A model generated the notes under the pieces. It was given only the letters and a program-made list of their open reading frames with translations. It made no database searches and was not told the DNA's origin. Position numbers and translations under genes: made by a program. 64,000 nucleotides of DNA from Ceraceosorus guamensis (taxonomy: Eukaryota > Basidiomycota > Exobasidiomycetes > Ceraceosorales > Ceraceosoraceae), in contig NW_020290025.1 of assembly GCF_003144195.1 (NCBI RefSeq), forward strand, positions 1-64,000. Direction: 5' to 3'. Shown in pieces: positions 11,970-24,933 of this stretch (position 1 is the stretch's first letter; the number at the start of each line of letters is the position of its first letter).

Positions 11970-14877
11970 GATGGCTTCCTAGAAGAGGCGCAAGGCACTG
12001 ACGGATGGGATTGCTACGTGCCGTGTGAGTTTGTGTGTCAGCGCGCGTCACAGAAGAGCAGGATAGAGGCGCGCGGAGCGAGTGGAGGGAGATGGGTGAG
12101 AAAATGCGGCAGGGAAGCTCTTGGATAGCGAATGCGGTATATGTGTGCTCAAGTCAGTTCCGCATGTCGATGGCGAAATTATCACGAATCGTGAATGTGA
12201 GAGCCTCTTGTAGAGAGGCATGAGTCACGAGTCGTGAGTAGATGATGGATGCATGGCTGCAACAGCCCCGAAGTGAATCGCGCATAGCTTATCAGCCAGC
12301 AGCAATAATAGGACTCGCGCAGTTGAAATACCATGGTGACTTGTATAGTTGCATGTGCGTGCATGCAATCGCGGATAATCGTCAAAATCGATCGTTTGCC
12401 ATTCATCATTCACATTCGTGATTTGCATATCCGCGCGATGAATACGGAACTTTCAATAATGATGAAGCGAAGGAGGGATCCGACTGTCATGACGGCCCAC
12501 CGACATATCTTTCCTTCCCTCTTTCATTCGAGATCGCGATCGCCGGCGGAAGCATACATGCGCGTGACTCTCACACGCGCGGCTCATCAACATCCGAGAA
12601 CGTCGCGCCACTCGCGGGTCGATCAAGAGAGAGACTCTACTCTCGCAGCAGGCATCATGTAGCGGTATCTTATTCAACGACTTCTCCAAGACGGATAGAA
12701 GAGAGAGGCGCGCGACGTGAGTCAATAGTGAAGTGCATGGAGCTCGTCACAACACTCACACTCGCGAATATCGGTGCACGAGTCGCGAGTCATAATAGCG
12801 TCGCAGAAAAGAGTCTCGGAGGAAAGCTTAAATGTCCCTGGAGTTCGCTGGGCAGATTTGACAAAATGTAATGACAATCTGGTAGGTCAGGTTAGGTTCG
12901 AGTCAAGAGTGGATTTCCACCCTGATCGACCTTGCTCCGGTTGTCAGTACAACAAGTGTCTCAGCCAGAGTAGTAGTAGTAGTAGTGATGTCGGTGTATA
13001 CTGGTAAGGAGACAAACACTCGTACGTGACTCGTGACTCACGCTTCAACACTCCTCAGACTCGTGTCTCGTGACTGCACATGCTGTATAGAATTTTGAAT
13101 TTCGTGCAAGCGTGGTCTGCGTATGCCTCACCCTACTCCTCTACATGTGTATAGAAGAGAAGTTCTTGCTCCGCCCGCTGGGCCAATCGTGATCGAATCA
13201 CGAATGAGAATACACGACTCACAGCCACACTTGGCTCGTCGAGGACGGGCCAAGATCGCTCCTCGTCACCAAGCGATAGCGTCATCGGTGTCGAGTATGA
13301 TGACTCTTGACTTGCTTGGTTGTTGAAGATGAAGAAGAGGTCGATGCATGGAGCTTGTGCTTATCGGATGCCTGTCCCGATGCATCTCCCCAGCATTCAA
13401 CATTCGACTTCTGGCCATACAATCAGAGTCACGTGGATCATGAATGAATGAATGGCCCATGCGGACATATGTAGCCCACGCAGGGTCGCGGTTTGAGCCA
13501 GACCGGATGATTCCAGGCACGCATATGCGCCATCCTGCACATGTTTCATGCATCGCTACGCCCATGCAAGCAAAGTCGTCTGCGTGCAGATCGAGGTGGC
13601 GGATACACTGCTGTAGTGACTGTGCCCGCCCACAACATTTGCTACACACAATACTGATACGCGCGCAGCCCGCCCTCGGCTCCCGCAGACCTGCGCACGC
13701 AAAAAAAGCACGGCCATGAGCTGCGCGCGCGCGCGCGCGGATCTATGCAATTCAACGATTGTTACCCTCGCGGTGCATGTGCTGCAATCGTGGCGGCCAC
13801 GCGCGGGCGCACGCGCAAAGGCCGCGATTGAGCGAGCTTTGTTGAGCGGCGAGCCGCGGCGCACCTCCTACCGCTCAGTCGTGAGTATACACGATGCTGG
13901 GCCTGAGCTGTTGGAGCTGCCGGGGATGCTGATGCTGCTGCTGACTCTTTGACTGCATGCGTCTGCATGCATGCTTCGTGGTGAGGGCTGAGTCTAATTG
14001 AGGCGCCATAGCTGGCGGTTTCCAGAGCCATACGCACGCAGCTAGCACATGCAACTCCCATGCCACGAGCACCGGCCTGACCACGTCGCATCATCAGCAG
14101 CAGCAGGCTGTCGGGCAGGTCGCAATTCTGACTGCGCCTATACCTCGCATCGTTGTTGTGACGCGCAACTGCGTGCGTGCGTGCGTCCACTTACAGTACA
14201 CAGTGCAGCTATGCCGCTTGCATGAGTGCTCATCGTCCACAAAGAGTCACAGTCATGAGTCGAGAATTCTGCTGCCACTTTCACGATCCGAAACTCCCAC
14301 AAGCCTAACCGCCACCATCCCTTTCGTGCTCGAGGAGGACTCTGCGTGGTAGATCCATTCCGTCATCAGGAGCATAGCTTGGCAAGCTCACTACAAGATC
14401 GTTGAGGTTCTGTGACATTGCACACCGACAGCCAGATAGCCAGCCAGCCAGTCCTGCAAAGCTCTGCCTCATCGTCCACGGCCATAGCGACTTTCATCTC
14501 CACCAGCCAAGTCTTCACCTCCACCAACGTTGCGCTTGCGCAACGCACCTCGCACACTTCTAGACGTCCACACTCCCTAAATCAGCTCGCATTGGTGCGC
14601 CAGCTCGCATCTCTCGCTGCAAACAACGGTCAAGAGACAACACCTCTGGTCGCAACGTGTCACAACACTTGACGTGAGAAGGGCAAGAAGGGAAGCAAGC
14701 CAGGTTCAGCTTTTGAGGTCTTTCCATCTTCTTGAACTTCATCCACTTGCGCAGGAAGGTGTCATCTGCTCGACCCTCCCTCACTTCGCACTCTCGACTA
14801 TTCAGGGCCTCCCGCACGCAGTCCCCACCCCCTCTTAAAGCATACATCTACGCTCTCCTCCACTCTACACAAGCACC
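11970..14877. repeat. 2.9 kb intergenic region with heptamers and simple repeats
   Basis: Divergent gap between GTR2 and VTS1. Heptamer clusters lie at 12180-12240, 12410-12430, 12775-12795, 13020-13075, 13185-13215 and 14245-14275. Simple repeats include an AGT/TAG run (about 12969-12986) and an alternating GC run (13723-13739). The last several hundred bases are CT-rich and look like the VTS1 promoter and 5' UTR. Several chance ORFs under 150 codons exist, but none resembles a protein family. Confidence 0.55.
13723..13739. repeat. Alternating GC dinucleotide run
   Basis: Seventeen bases of uninterrupted alternating G and C follow an A-rich tract. Such runs can adopt left-handed DNA. No gene is attached. 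Confidence 0.7.
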
Positions 14878-17115
14878 ATGTCTGGGGATTACAATCTTCG
14901 TCCTCCCCATTCGCCAGCTGGCGCACCGACCGGTCTCCACCGCAGCAGCTCCCCTGCCGCTGGAGCGCAGCGCTACTCGCCGGCTAGCAAGCCGACTGCT
15001 CATCAGCAGTCGCATCCGCAGCAGCACCATCATCATCATCAGCAACCTCAAAAGAGCCCGCTGCTGTCCCAGCAAGCGCTGCACTCGGCTGGCATTCGCC
15101 CCAGCTCCGAGATGCTAGGTATGGCAGCGGCCCTGCAACAGCAGGGCAACACCGCCGAATGTGAGTAGGCCGAAAATGCAGCGCGAAAATCTGGACACAC
15201 GCCCGTCCCATCACATCGCGCTCATGCGAGCCGTTTGCATTTCACAGCCGATGCTATTGACAAGTGGTTCGAGGATCTGCGTCACTATGAAGCCACACTT
15301 GAGGAGATGGCTGCTGCCTCTCTCGACCAGAACTTTAAAGAGGAGCTTTCTGCCATTGAGCAGTGTGAGTCGGGCTGAATTCGAAAATTGAATGGGCGAA
15401 AAGGCCCTTGCTGATGCAGCACTTCGCCGCGATGCCTAGGGTTCCGCGTTCTCTCCGAGGCTGAGCGCACAGCCGCTCTCTACTCGCTCCTCCAGGAGTC
15501 CACCCAGGTGCAGATTCGCTTCTTCATTACTGTTTTGCAGCAGATGGCTCGTTCAGACCCTATGAGCGCTCTGCTGAGTCCCAGCCATCCTAACAACATG
15601 GCCGACCAGATGGAAGCAAAGCTAGCTTCCCTAGGGCTCAAATCGCCCTCCGCCATGAAAGCGCCTGCTTCGCCTGGCGGTCGCAACCTTCGCCAGTCGT
15701 CTGACGCGGCTGGCTTCCTCTCCCCTAATCTTGCCAGCATGTACGGCAACCCTCCAGGCAGCGCTGGCGTAGGCGGCGATGCTGCCTCGATGCTAGCTGC
15801 GCAGCGCGCCAAGCTCAAGTCGAATCGCATCTCCGCTCCGGGTCAGCTGCCTAGCGATGCAAGCGGCCGCAACTTTAGCGGCGGCAGCCTTGACCAGGTC
15901 GCGGAAGGACAAGACGCCAGTGGGAACGCGGCATTGCGACCCAAGAGCACTGATGGTCTCAGCCAGGCCACAAAGAGCCCTCGTGCCAATGGTCCTCTTG
16001 ATGATCAACTCAGTCCCATTCAAAGTGGCAGCTGGGCTAGCATGGTCAACACGCCCCTCATGCCCATGTTTGATGAGAAAGCCCAAAAAGGTCAAGGTGC
16101 GTCCAACGTCGATTTGGATGCCGCCACTGCTCAGCTCGCCTCGGTCGCCGGCGGCAACAATGCGTCTCGCGTCATGCTCGACCCAGACGTGGCCAAGTTC
16201 CGTCGTAAGAGCCAGCAAGGCGCGCCTGGCTCGGCATCTCAGAACACCAATGGGCAAAATGGCATTCACGGCGTGCTGTCCGGCATGTATGATGCTGGGC
16301 ACAGCCCAGGCGCCAGTCCCAATTTGCCTGCATCTGCCACTTCTCCAGGCCCTTGGAATGCCACTCAGAACGACTTCCTACGCCATGCCATGGCCAATGT
16401 CTCCCCCGCCGCTTCTCAGGGAGGCTTTAACATGGCCATGAGTCCCAACGCGCTCGCTGGACTTCAGAGTCCAAGCGGAGGTCTGGGCAACCCAGTGAAC
16501 ATGCAAATGATGAACGCAATGGCTGCCATGGGTGGCCTAAGCAACATGAGTGCCGCACAATTCTTGGCCATGCAGCAATCGATCTTGCAAGCTCAGACTC
16601 AGGCCGCTGCTGCAGCTGCCGGATCCGCTTTCAGGCAGCCAGCTAGCGGACGCGGCAACTCTGCGTTCAGTGCTGGTCTCTCGCCTCCTGCCTCGATGGC
16701 CAACTCGGGTCGCAGATCACCTGGAACAGCACGCACGCCAAACACTGCTCGTAGCGGGGCCCCTAGCAGTGCTGGTCCTGGCGGCGAGGAAGAGGTGGCA
16801 CCCTTGTCAGTTCTGGAAGATGTGCCAGCCTGGCTTCGATACCTTCGTCTTCACAAGTACACGCCAAACTTTGAAAAGAGCAACTGGAAAGAAATGGTGC
16901 AGATGGATGACAAGGCTTTGGAAGAGAAGGGCGTGGCTGCTCTAGGAGCTCGCAGAAAGATGCTCAAGACTTTCGAACTGGTCAGGGAGAAGCATGGCAT
17001 TCCTCATCCGCCTGGTCATGTGCCTTCGTCTGCCGCGGCTACCACTACTGCCACTCCCAACGCGTCATCGGAAGAGGCTCCTGCCCCGCCAGCAAAAGAC
17101 ACAGACGGCGCTTAG
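14878..17115 (+). CDS. VTS1: SAM-domain RNA-binding post-transcriptional regulator Vts1
   Basis: Three exons (14878-15160, 15248-15364, 15440-17115) encode 691 residues. The N-terminus is rich in Ser, Pro, His and Gln. Exons 2-3 give a helical block ([20 protein letters not shown], then [20 protein letters not shown]) found near the N-terminus of fungal Vts1 proteins. After a long Ser/Ala/Asn/Met-rich middle comes a SAM domain at about residues 590-655, with [18 protein letters not shown] and [16 protein letters not shown]. The family (Smaug in animals) binds CNGG-loop stem-loops in mRNA and recruits the deadenylation machinery in the cytoplasm. The tail is Ala/Thr/Pro-rich. Confidence 0.92.
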
Positions 17116-17654
17116 CGTGACTGCACGACCCATCGGCATTGCCCTTGCCAATACGTCAAAATGAACAGCTTTCTCCTCGGATGGACCAAGCCACGTCTCC
17201 TGCGCCCTACACAGCGGCGCGCAGGGCTAGCGGCGTTCACCGATTCTTACGTTTCGTGCCCCAAGTACATCATCGACCCTTTTCCGATCTGCCCTTTTGA
17301 CCCCCCCTGTAAACCTGCGCACACAGCTTTCACATAGTAGCGTTCAGATCCGCACTCGTGTGGCCTTTCTGCTCTTCTCGAAATGCCGATCCCCGTCTTA
17401 TTCTTGGACAGCGCTCGCGCAAAAGCCGCATAGACGTTATTCGAGGATCATGTGTGAGAGAGTGCTCGGGCGCTCAAGCCGATGGTCACTTCAAGGCGGA
17501 TGACGAAGCGTGCCTTTGGTGTTGTCCGTTGCCGTCCAATTCCCCGAGCGTGCAGCCGTGAGATTCATGTTGGCGCGCGAAGCAGCAACCTTGAATGCAA
17601 ATCGTATTTCAAATCTGCTGCACTCGGACGAGGTAGCGCTCTGCATCCCCCAAT
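17116..17654. other. Convergent 3' region of VTS1 and RTF1
   Basis: 539 bases between two converging stop codons. The sequence includes pyrimidine-rich stretches but no heptamer cluster and no credible ORF. Both 3' UTRs should lie here. Confidence 0.45.
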
Positions 17655-19857
17655 TCAGAAGTCACCAAGGTCCACCTCCAGATCCTTGGTCTGCTGAGAA
17701 GCGGCATGCGCGGTAGCGGTATTGGAAGCCGATACGATCTTTTCGCTCTTCTGCTCCTGCGACTCGTTTTCGCTCTGCAAGGCATTCAGCTTGCTCTTCT
17801 CGCCCGCCTCGGCCGCCAGCGCTGCGCGTTTAGCGGCCGCTTTGCGCCTCTGGTGAGGTGAGGTGAGTGGCAAAGCAATGAGGTTCGTTTCGGTCAGCAT
17901 CGGAACTCAGATACTGACCGTTGCTTTCGTACACTCACATCCACGTCGATCAAGCGTTCCTTCTCTGCTCTCCTGTTGCGCTCATTCATCTCCGCAACTG
18001 TCAGAGCGTCAAATTTGCGAGTCGGCACTGGCGAGGCGGTGCCAGAGGCGCCATGACCGTTGGTTAGGTCGCCAAGGCCAGGTGGTCTGCTGGGCGGAGG
18101 ACCGGGTGGAGGACCTCTGCCATTCGAGCGAGATTTCTGTTGCTCTTCGAACGCTTTTCGAGCTTCCTTGCGACGCTTAACCATGTCAAGAGCCTCTACT
18201 TGATCCTGGACCAGCTTTTCGACGAACGCTTGCCAGGCTTCACCAGAGTCTTGTACTGCCTCAGATGACGGTCCTCTTCTGTTCTTGGCCCTGAATCGAT
18301 GCTCTTGCACCGCATTGTAGCGTGACACCTCGTCCTGCAGACGCAGAGGGGCTAAGTCAGACGAAAATGCTGAAGCAGCAGCAGTTTTCGCATCTGCACT
18401 CACTTCCGAGAACGGCGAGTTACTCATTTGACTCAGTGAGAAGGGCCCATGTCGATCGACTCCAAAGTTCACATATATCTCTAAGTTTGTGAAAGCCCGC
18501 CCATCCCCTAGGTCGTAGTAGCGCCTGCCCTCTTTCACGTCTGGCGCGCGGAACGTGGGCCGAGAGCGCTTTGGGGTCAGTCGACTGGGCAGGATTGTTA
18601 TACACGGCAAAAGCTTAGCAGCGTTACCCATGACGCACTTTCAATCTGATACACTCGGTACAGCTGACGACCTCCTTCCATGATGGCTAGACGCACAAAG
18701 GAGCCTGCCAAGATATGCAGCCCGACAATCAGTGCACTGTGAGGGCACTAAGCGCTGACATTACGCCACTCACCGACCAGGGCGTCCTGCCAGCCCGTCT
18801 TGAAGATGTGCTTGGAGACGGCATCTCTAGTCACTCTAGCAGCGTTGAGTACGTCCTTGCCAGGAGGCGTCCACTCCTTGCCATCTTCCAGTCTCCTCGC
18901 TTCTCTTCCTGACGCTTTCGAAGTGCTACTCGCTCCTCTTCTCGAGCTCTCAAAGCGTCCCCTGCTTGCCTTCCCGTGTCCGTAGCCACCATCCGAATCG
19001 CTCGCATAGCTGTCTTCCTCATCTTCCGGCTCCTCATCATCTTCGCCGCTCTCCAAATCTCCTCTTCGCTTGCCTGGCGACTCGTCGGCTCCTTTCCCAC
19101 CCGCTTTGGCTCGCCTTCGACGCTGCAACTCTTGCAACTTGGCGGTCTTGCTGTCGCTCGCGCCAACTCCTTTGCGAGCTCGGCCCGTCTTTCGCAGACC
19201 TCGGTCCGCCTCGTAATCGCTCTCCTCCTCCTCTTCTGCCGACAGCTCCTCGTCGTCATCCTCAGCAGGCTCGTCCTCGTCGGCATACCTCGTGCTGCGT
19301 GCCTTGGAAGCCAATTTGAAAGAGCCCTTCTTCTTGACGGTCTTTGACTTGCTTGCGCTCTTCGTCTTGGTCTTGCTCTGTGCGGCACCACCACCACCAC
19401 CACGGTTATGCTGAGCCTGCTGACGCTGCCAAAGCGCCTTCAGTTCCATCTGCTGTCTCCTTTTGCTGATCTGATCTCTTCTAGCAGCCAATTCCGTTTC
19501 CCTCTCGATCTCGGGCATGTCCAGCAATTGCTCTCTGTCTGCTTCGGATTTGTAGATCCCTTCTACGGGAAACACGTTCGCTTCTAGCTCTGTCGACCCA
19601 TCAGATACTGCATCTTCGTCGGGAGAACCCTCTGCGTCCTCCTCCTCCTCCTCCTCCTCTTCATCTTCATCTTCATCTTCATCTTCGTCGTCACTGTCCA
19701 GCCTCTTTCGCCTTTTTTTGGCACCACCGCCACGTTTCCGCGACGTCGAGACGCCGCCACCAGCTTTCCTCTTCGACCCCGTCGATGCCCGTCGAGCATC
19801 GTCTTCCGACACATCTCCTCCAGCGAGAGCTAGCAGCTCGTCGTCCACATCTGACAT
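17655..19857 (-). CDS. RTF1: Paf1-complex subunit Rtf1
   Basis: Five exons (19857-18774, 18704-18639, 18540-18404, 18334-17939, 17849-17655) give 625 residues. The protein begins MSDVDDELLALAG, typical of Rtf1. A Lys/Arg-rich patch and a long Asp/Glu run (CTT/CCT repeat near 19640-19690) follow. The Plus3 domain starts near residue 325. Splicing restores DALVGSFVRLAIMEGG, YRVYQIENVKEGRRYYDLGD and SNSPFSEDEVSRY, matching the Plus3 pattern. The C-terminal half is charged and helical, with a Pro-rich linker. Rtf1 couples RNA polymerase II elongation to H2B ubiquitination and H3K4 methylation through Paf1C in the nucleus. It is transcribed divergently from NMD3. Confidence 0.9.
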
Positions 19858-20461
19858 AATGCCGAGACTTCTTGGCAGACAATGGTGCGCCCGAAAGTGC
19901 GTTGAAGGCGAAGCAAAAGTCGCAAGAAGATGGAGGTCAACCTCTAGGCGTCGAGATTGTAAGACAATGTAATGGAAGCGGAAGGCACCTCGGCCGTCTC
20001 AACGTGAAGTCGCGAGTGATATGTGAGTGAAACGACTGCTGCGACTTCGCGCCCAAGCTTGATCGCGCGGCCGCGGTGAATGCATCACGCCTCCGTTTGC
20101 ATGCGCGCGCATGAGCCCATCATGCTGTGCGGACGACATGTTCGGCACGTGACCTGATTATTTTTCTCGAGAGCAGGCTTGCGCGGACATAAACAAGTAC
20201 GTGTAGCTGATGCGCAGTTGCTGCTTGATGTTAGACCCGATCAAGCACATCTTCACCTTCACTCACCAACTTGGCACACCGCAGTCCCCCGTTCCAACGC
20301 AGCCGTCCCAAGCACTCGGTCGCGCTCGAGCTTCCCGCACACTTGACGCTGATCAAGACTTTGTCGCGTAGGCACGCTCTCTGCAACCCTTGGACGTGCA
20401 TGCACACGACAGCGTGTCGCCACCCACTCACCGCCCATCACCCTCCTCACACATACCCACG
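19858..20461. promoter_or_regulatory. Divergent RTF1-NMD3 promoter region
   Basis: About 600 bases between two start codons facing away from each other, so both promoters should be here. The middle is GC-rich with CGCG-containing stretches. The NMD3 side is CA/CT-rich. Only one weak heptamer-like copy is seen near 20010. No ORF. Confidence 0.45.
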
Positions 20462-22384
20462 ATGGAGCTCGCAGCACAAGCACCTCAGCAGGGTATGGTC
20501 CTCTGCGCAGACTGCGGAGTTCCCATCCTTCCTTCTTCTGCCAACCTCTGCCTATCCTGTCTTCGCAACTCGGTCGACATCACCGAAGGCATTCCCAAGC
20601 AAGCCGCTATCAACTTTTGCAGGAATTGCGAGCGGTACTTGAACCCTCCTCAGACTTGGGTACCCGCAAAGCTGGAGAGCAGAGAATTGCTGGCCATCTG
20701 CTTGAAGAAGCTCAAAGGCTTGAACAAGGTCAGACTCATTGATGCTGGCTTCATTTGGACAGAACCTCACTCCAAGAGGCTCAGAGTCAAGCTCACTGTG
20801 CAAAAAGAGGTGAGCGAGGAGCGCGTCCCGATACCCATGCAGCCGCTGATCACTGATCGTGCTTGCTGGTCCGACAGGTGCTCACTTCGACCATTCTGCA
20901 ACAAGTGTTCGAGATAGAATTCGTGGTGCAGTACGGCCAGTGCCCAGACTGCACGCGCATGGCTGCCAAGAACACCTGGAAGGCCATGGTTCAAGTCCGT
21001 CAGAAGGGTAAGCGAAGTACTTCCTCATCCACTGCACGCCTGCCCGCTCACACCGACTCTGCATGTCTTTGTAGTACCTCACAAGCGCACATTTCTGTAT
21101 CTCGAGCAGCTCATTCTCAAGCACAATGCTCACAGAGACACTGTCAGCATTCAAGAAAAGAAGGACGGCCTCGATTTCTACTACTCTCAACGAGCACACG
21201 CAGTCAAGATGTGCGAGTTCCTCGCCTCTGTGGTGCCGGTGCGAACGCAAGCGAGCAGCGCGGTAGTGAGCATGGATATCCACACGTCGACGGTGAACAA
21301 CAAATTCAGCTACAGCGTTGAGATTGCGCCCATCTGCAAGGACGACTTGGTATGCCTACCCAAGAGCTTGGCGAGGTCCATGAGCCAGATGCCTCAATTG
21401 GTGTTGTGTCAGCGAATCAGCAACACTCTCAAGTTCATCGATCCTGCAAGTCTTCAGGTGGCCGATCTGGCTGCTGAAAAGTACTGGAGGGAGCCAGTAA
21501 GCAGCTTGTGTGCCATTCCCGAGCTCGTCGAGTTTCTCGTGCTGGACATTGAGCCCACGGGCGTCACGAACGGAAAGTGGGTGGCAGCTGATGCGCAAGT
21601 CAGTCCGCTCAATGCGACTTCCTTCGGACAAGCAGATGCAGTGTATCACACACGCACGCACCTGGGTGGGCTCTTGCAGCCGGGAGATACAGCCATGGGC
21701 TATAATCTCCGATCGGCCAACTTCAACGATGCGCTTTGGGATACGCTGAACCATGATCAGACGCCGGACGTGGTGCTCGTGCGCAAGAGCTATCCGGACA
21801 GCAAAAAGCGCAGACGAGGCAGAAACTGGAAGTTGCGCAGCATAGCCAAAGAAGCTGGAGATGACTCTGGCGAGGGAACTGGAAGAGGGGCTCTCGGTCG
21901 CAAGGGAGGCCTGGATGGCAAGAAAGTGGAGAGGGACTACGAAATGTTCTTGAGAGAGCTTGAAGAGGATGAAGAGATGAGGAGCGGCGTGAACCTCTAT
22001 AGAGATCCGGAGGCTGAAGAGAGGGCCAAGAGGAGAAGAGAAGCAAAGGCGCTTCACAGAGCTCGCAAGCTCAACTCTAACGACGGCGATGCTGATGGCG
22101 GCATGGAGGTGGAGGATGCTGCGGATGCTGCGGTCGAGGTTCGTGGTGCGGCTGCACTGGACGGAGCTATGACGGACGACGATGGCTTCACGACTGACGG
22201 GGAGAGCGAGTGGGGAGATGATGACGATATTCCCAAGATCAGGGACGACGAGTTGTTGGCCGAGGAGCTCGAGGGTGAGTGGTCAAGCTGGAATGCCTGC
22301 CTTGCGCTCGTTGGGAGCGTGTAGCTGACATGGCGCGTTGTACCTCTAATCTCGCGTCGTTCAGGTATGCAACTGGACGAATGA
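20462..22384 (+). CDS. NMD3: 60S ribosomal subunit nuclear export adaptor Nmd3
   Basis: Four exons (20462-20809, 20878-21007, 21075-22274, 22365-22384) give 565 residues. The N-terminal half carries the Nmd3 zinc-binding Cys pairs: CADCG, CLSC, CRNC and later CPDC. Conserved segments include VKLTVQKE spliced to VLTSTILQQVFEIEF, KRTFLYLEQLILKH, FYYSQRAHAVKMCEFL, and the motif HTRTHLGGLLQPGDTAMGY. Nmd3 bridges the pre-60S subunit to the exportin Crm1. The C-terminal part is acidic and mixed with Arg/Lys, where the nuclear export and import signals lie in homologs. The last exon is only 20 bases and encodes the final MQLDE. Confidence 0.93.
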
Positions 22385-23050
22385 GGGTTGTTCCGAGATG
22401 CTGCAGCGTCATGCGACATGTTCGTGCACCTGTGTATCCGATCGAGCCTTGATACGTTTTGCCTGCCTTGTTTGCGCTCAAGTCTGGCCCCACTGTTCGT
22501 CACTCTTCCACGCACGCGAGTGTTTGGACGAGACGAGCTTGATTAGACATCACGCAATGATCGCTGCCAAAGTGATATGTATTTTGCAGCTACAAACCTC
22601 GATGCAGGAGTCCGAGACGATGAGAGCGAGCACGCTCTCGAGCGGCCTCGACATCAAATTACACGATTCGTGAAGCTGCTTCTTGAGACGGTCACGTGCG
22701 CGCGCGTGTGTTGATCTGGCAAGCCATGTCGCGAGGGCAAGTCGTGCGCGACACTTGACGCGCCCGTGGCGTTTCACAAGCAGTCTTTTCCTGGTGAAAC
22801 CCTCCCTCCATCATAGCCGACACATGTAACACTCACGACTTTAGCGCGTCTCTTCTTCTTCCACGAACCTTTCTGACTGACCAAACGTTGGAAGTTTTTT
22901 TGCTCGAGGCTGTCGGACCAAGCGTTGAGCTGTCACAGCTTCGCGCCGGAACGGCGGACAGGAGAGGTGCGCACGTACCTGCTGGTCTCGATCGACAGCG
23001 CGAGTCGAGGTCATCTCTGTATGACGCCAGATACAAGGAGGAACAGCAGC
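22385..23050. other. Intergenic region upstream of the Pom34-like gene
   Basis: NMD3 3' flank and the promoter/5' UTR of the next gene. Heptamer-like copies occur near 22660 and 22830. An in-frame upstream ATG at 23021 could extend the next protein by ten residues, but it has T at -3, whereas the ATG at 23051 has A at -3. Confidence 0.4.
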
Positions 23051-24743
23051 ATGTCTTACTCTGCTCAGCCTCTGGCTCAATCAGCCTCAAAGACGATGGC
23101 CCAGTCGTACGGCTCATATCCCATCTCTAGCACTCCTCCTCGTCCCTCCATGGGTCCACCAACCCCCTTCCACCAACAACACCAGCAGCAGCAGCAGCAC
23201 ACGACGGAACAATTCCTAGTTGGTCCCAGCTCCGATGCTCCGCCTTCGTCGACATATGCAGCGCAAGCAGTGGGAAACGGCAGCTCTGCACTGATCGCTC
23301 ACACGCCTGGCAAAATCTCCACCACGCAGTCCAGCACTTCGCAAGTCCAACGGAGCGCACCCGCTTCAGCACCTGTTGCGTCCTCGGCGGCGATCACCCC
23401 TTCATCAGTGCTCCAACGCTTGACAAGTCAAGCGTCCAAGCTCGCTCTCAACAGCTCGTCGGACGCCGCACAAGCTTCTCATACTACTCCTACAAGACAA
23501 GAGTTGAGATCCAGATTGAAATGGAACGTTGGTGCGGTGCTCTTGCTTTGGGGAGGCGTCACGCCTGATTGGGTTCTGACGCTTTCCGATGAAGCTTTCA
23601 GGTGCGTCAGCGTCTACGCGAAGATCTCGTACTAGATCAGACGAGAGGTCTGCCGAGTGGTCGGTCGGATGGTTGCAGGTGGCTGCACCCACGACTTGTT
23701 GCCTCGGAAGAACTCTGCGTCGTGACTTTGGAGGGCAGCTCGCACAACATGCGATGAGGAGCTCGATCGATGGACTTCCACTTACGCCCTTTTTCACATT
23801 CTACTTCAGCTTGCTAGACGACGCGTCACCAGCGCTCGCGTCCACTCTTTCTTGGTGCAGACTGGCCGCATTGATTCTGCTTAGCCTGAACATCTTGGAA
23901 GCTTCAGTTCAGCTCTACACGGGCCAAACGGCTGGCTCCAACGCAGCGCCCAGCAAGCTGCCGCCCTCAAAGCCCTCTTTCGCTCAGCCACCTGGCAGGC
24001 CTACTTCAAGCGCAAGCCCCCACGCCACAGCTGCACGCAACCAGCCCTCTAGCTCTGCCGCTCGAAACAAATCCACCACCCCTCATGCACTTTGTAAAGG
24101 ATCGCCCCTGAGAGCAAGCATAGATGCGGCGAGGCGCGTGAGCGCCAGCGGGCGCGATCTCAATCCGGCCCTCTCTTACCAATCCTCGAGTCCGGCATCA
24201 CTAGGCTCAAGTCGGCATCCGAGCAACGCTTTCAGTGCAGATCGTCTGGACTTGACTGCGAGAAGACCAAAACAGTACGGCTCCCTAGGCATCCACGGTT
24301 CTGGAAGTCGCACAAGCTCTCCGTCTTCTAGCAGGGACGTCTCGGGAACCATGGCCGCCTTCAAGGCAAGACGATCGCACAACTCTTCTTCTTGGCGAGA
24401 CGAGTCTTTTGATCCGGGTGAGCTGAAACGATGTGTTGCAGACGAATCGCCTCCACTGTTCCTCTGACGCACCTCCATCACCCATCACTTGAACGCGCAT
24501 CAAGATGAATCAACGGACAAGCTGGAAGTGGAAAGAGCGCTGTTGGCACTACGTCGAAGCGCTAGCAGCTCCGTTCCTCCTCCTCAAGCAAGCGCTGATC
24601 AGCTCTCGACCAACTTGACATCCTCTACCGTCAGTACGCAACAACAGCCAGGGCAAGCCACGCCCAACTTCAATCTGAGCAGCAGGGATGCCAGCTTCGT
24701 CACGCCAGCCTTCAAAACGCCTGGAACAGTGACTTTTCGCTGA
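23051..24743 (+). CDS. Two-TM protein, candidate nucleoporin Pom34
   Basis: Three exons (23051-23601, 23810-24417, 24505-24743) give 465 residues with an exactly closing frame. The N-terminal ~150 residues are Ser/Gln/Pro-rich. Two hydrophobic segments follow, one around VGAVLLLWGGVTPDWVL (before intron 1) and one around CRLAALILLSLNILEAS (just after it). The remaining ~260 residues are Ser-rich and disordered. Two central membrane segments between disordered arms, with LNxLEA after the second, fit the fungal pore membrane nucleoporin Pom34. The similarity is architectural and short, so the name is tentative. Intron 1 (208 bases) ends in a good pyrimidine tract. The gene converges on the coiled-coil gene, 190 bases away. 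Confidence 0.6.
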
Positions 24744-24933
24744 ATTCAAGACGCCAGCACTCTCTCTGGCGCGCCTGATACCGCAACTTTCAATGCATAG
24801 TACACGAGCCGCCACATCGACATCACGCCTACATTCTTCACGAAAGCATACAATTAGCAGATGTGCGATTCGGTGCTGTTGTCTGTTGGTCTCTTGTCTG
24901 GACTGTGACGTTCATATTGAGATGCGACAGCCA

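Noticed and set aside
12885-12915. B-box-like GGTTCGAGTC sequence, considered as a tRNA gene
   Set aside because: The flanking five-base arms do not pair and no A box or acceptor stem fits.
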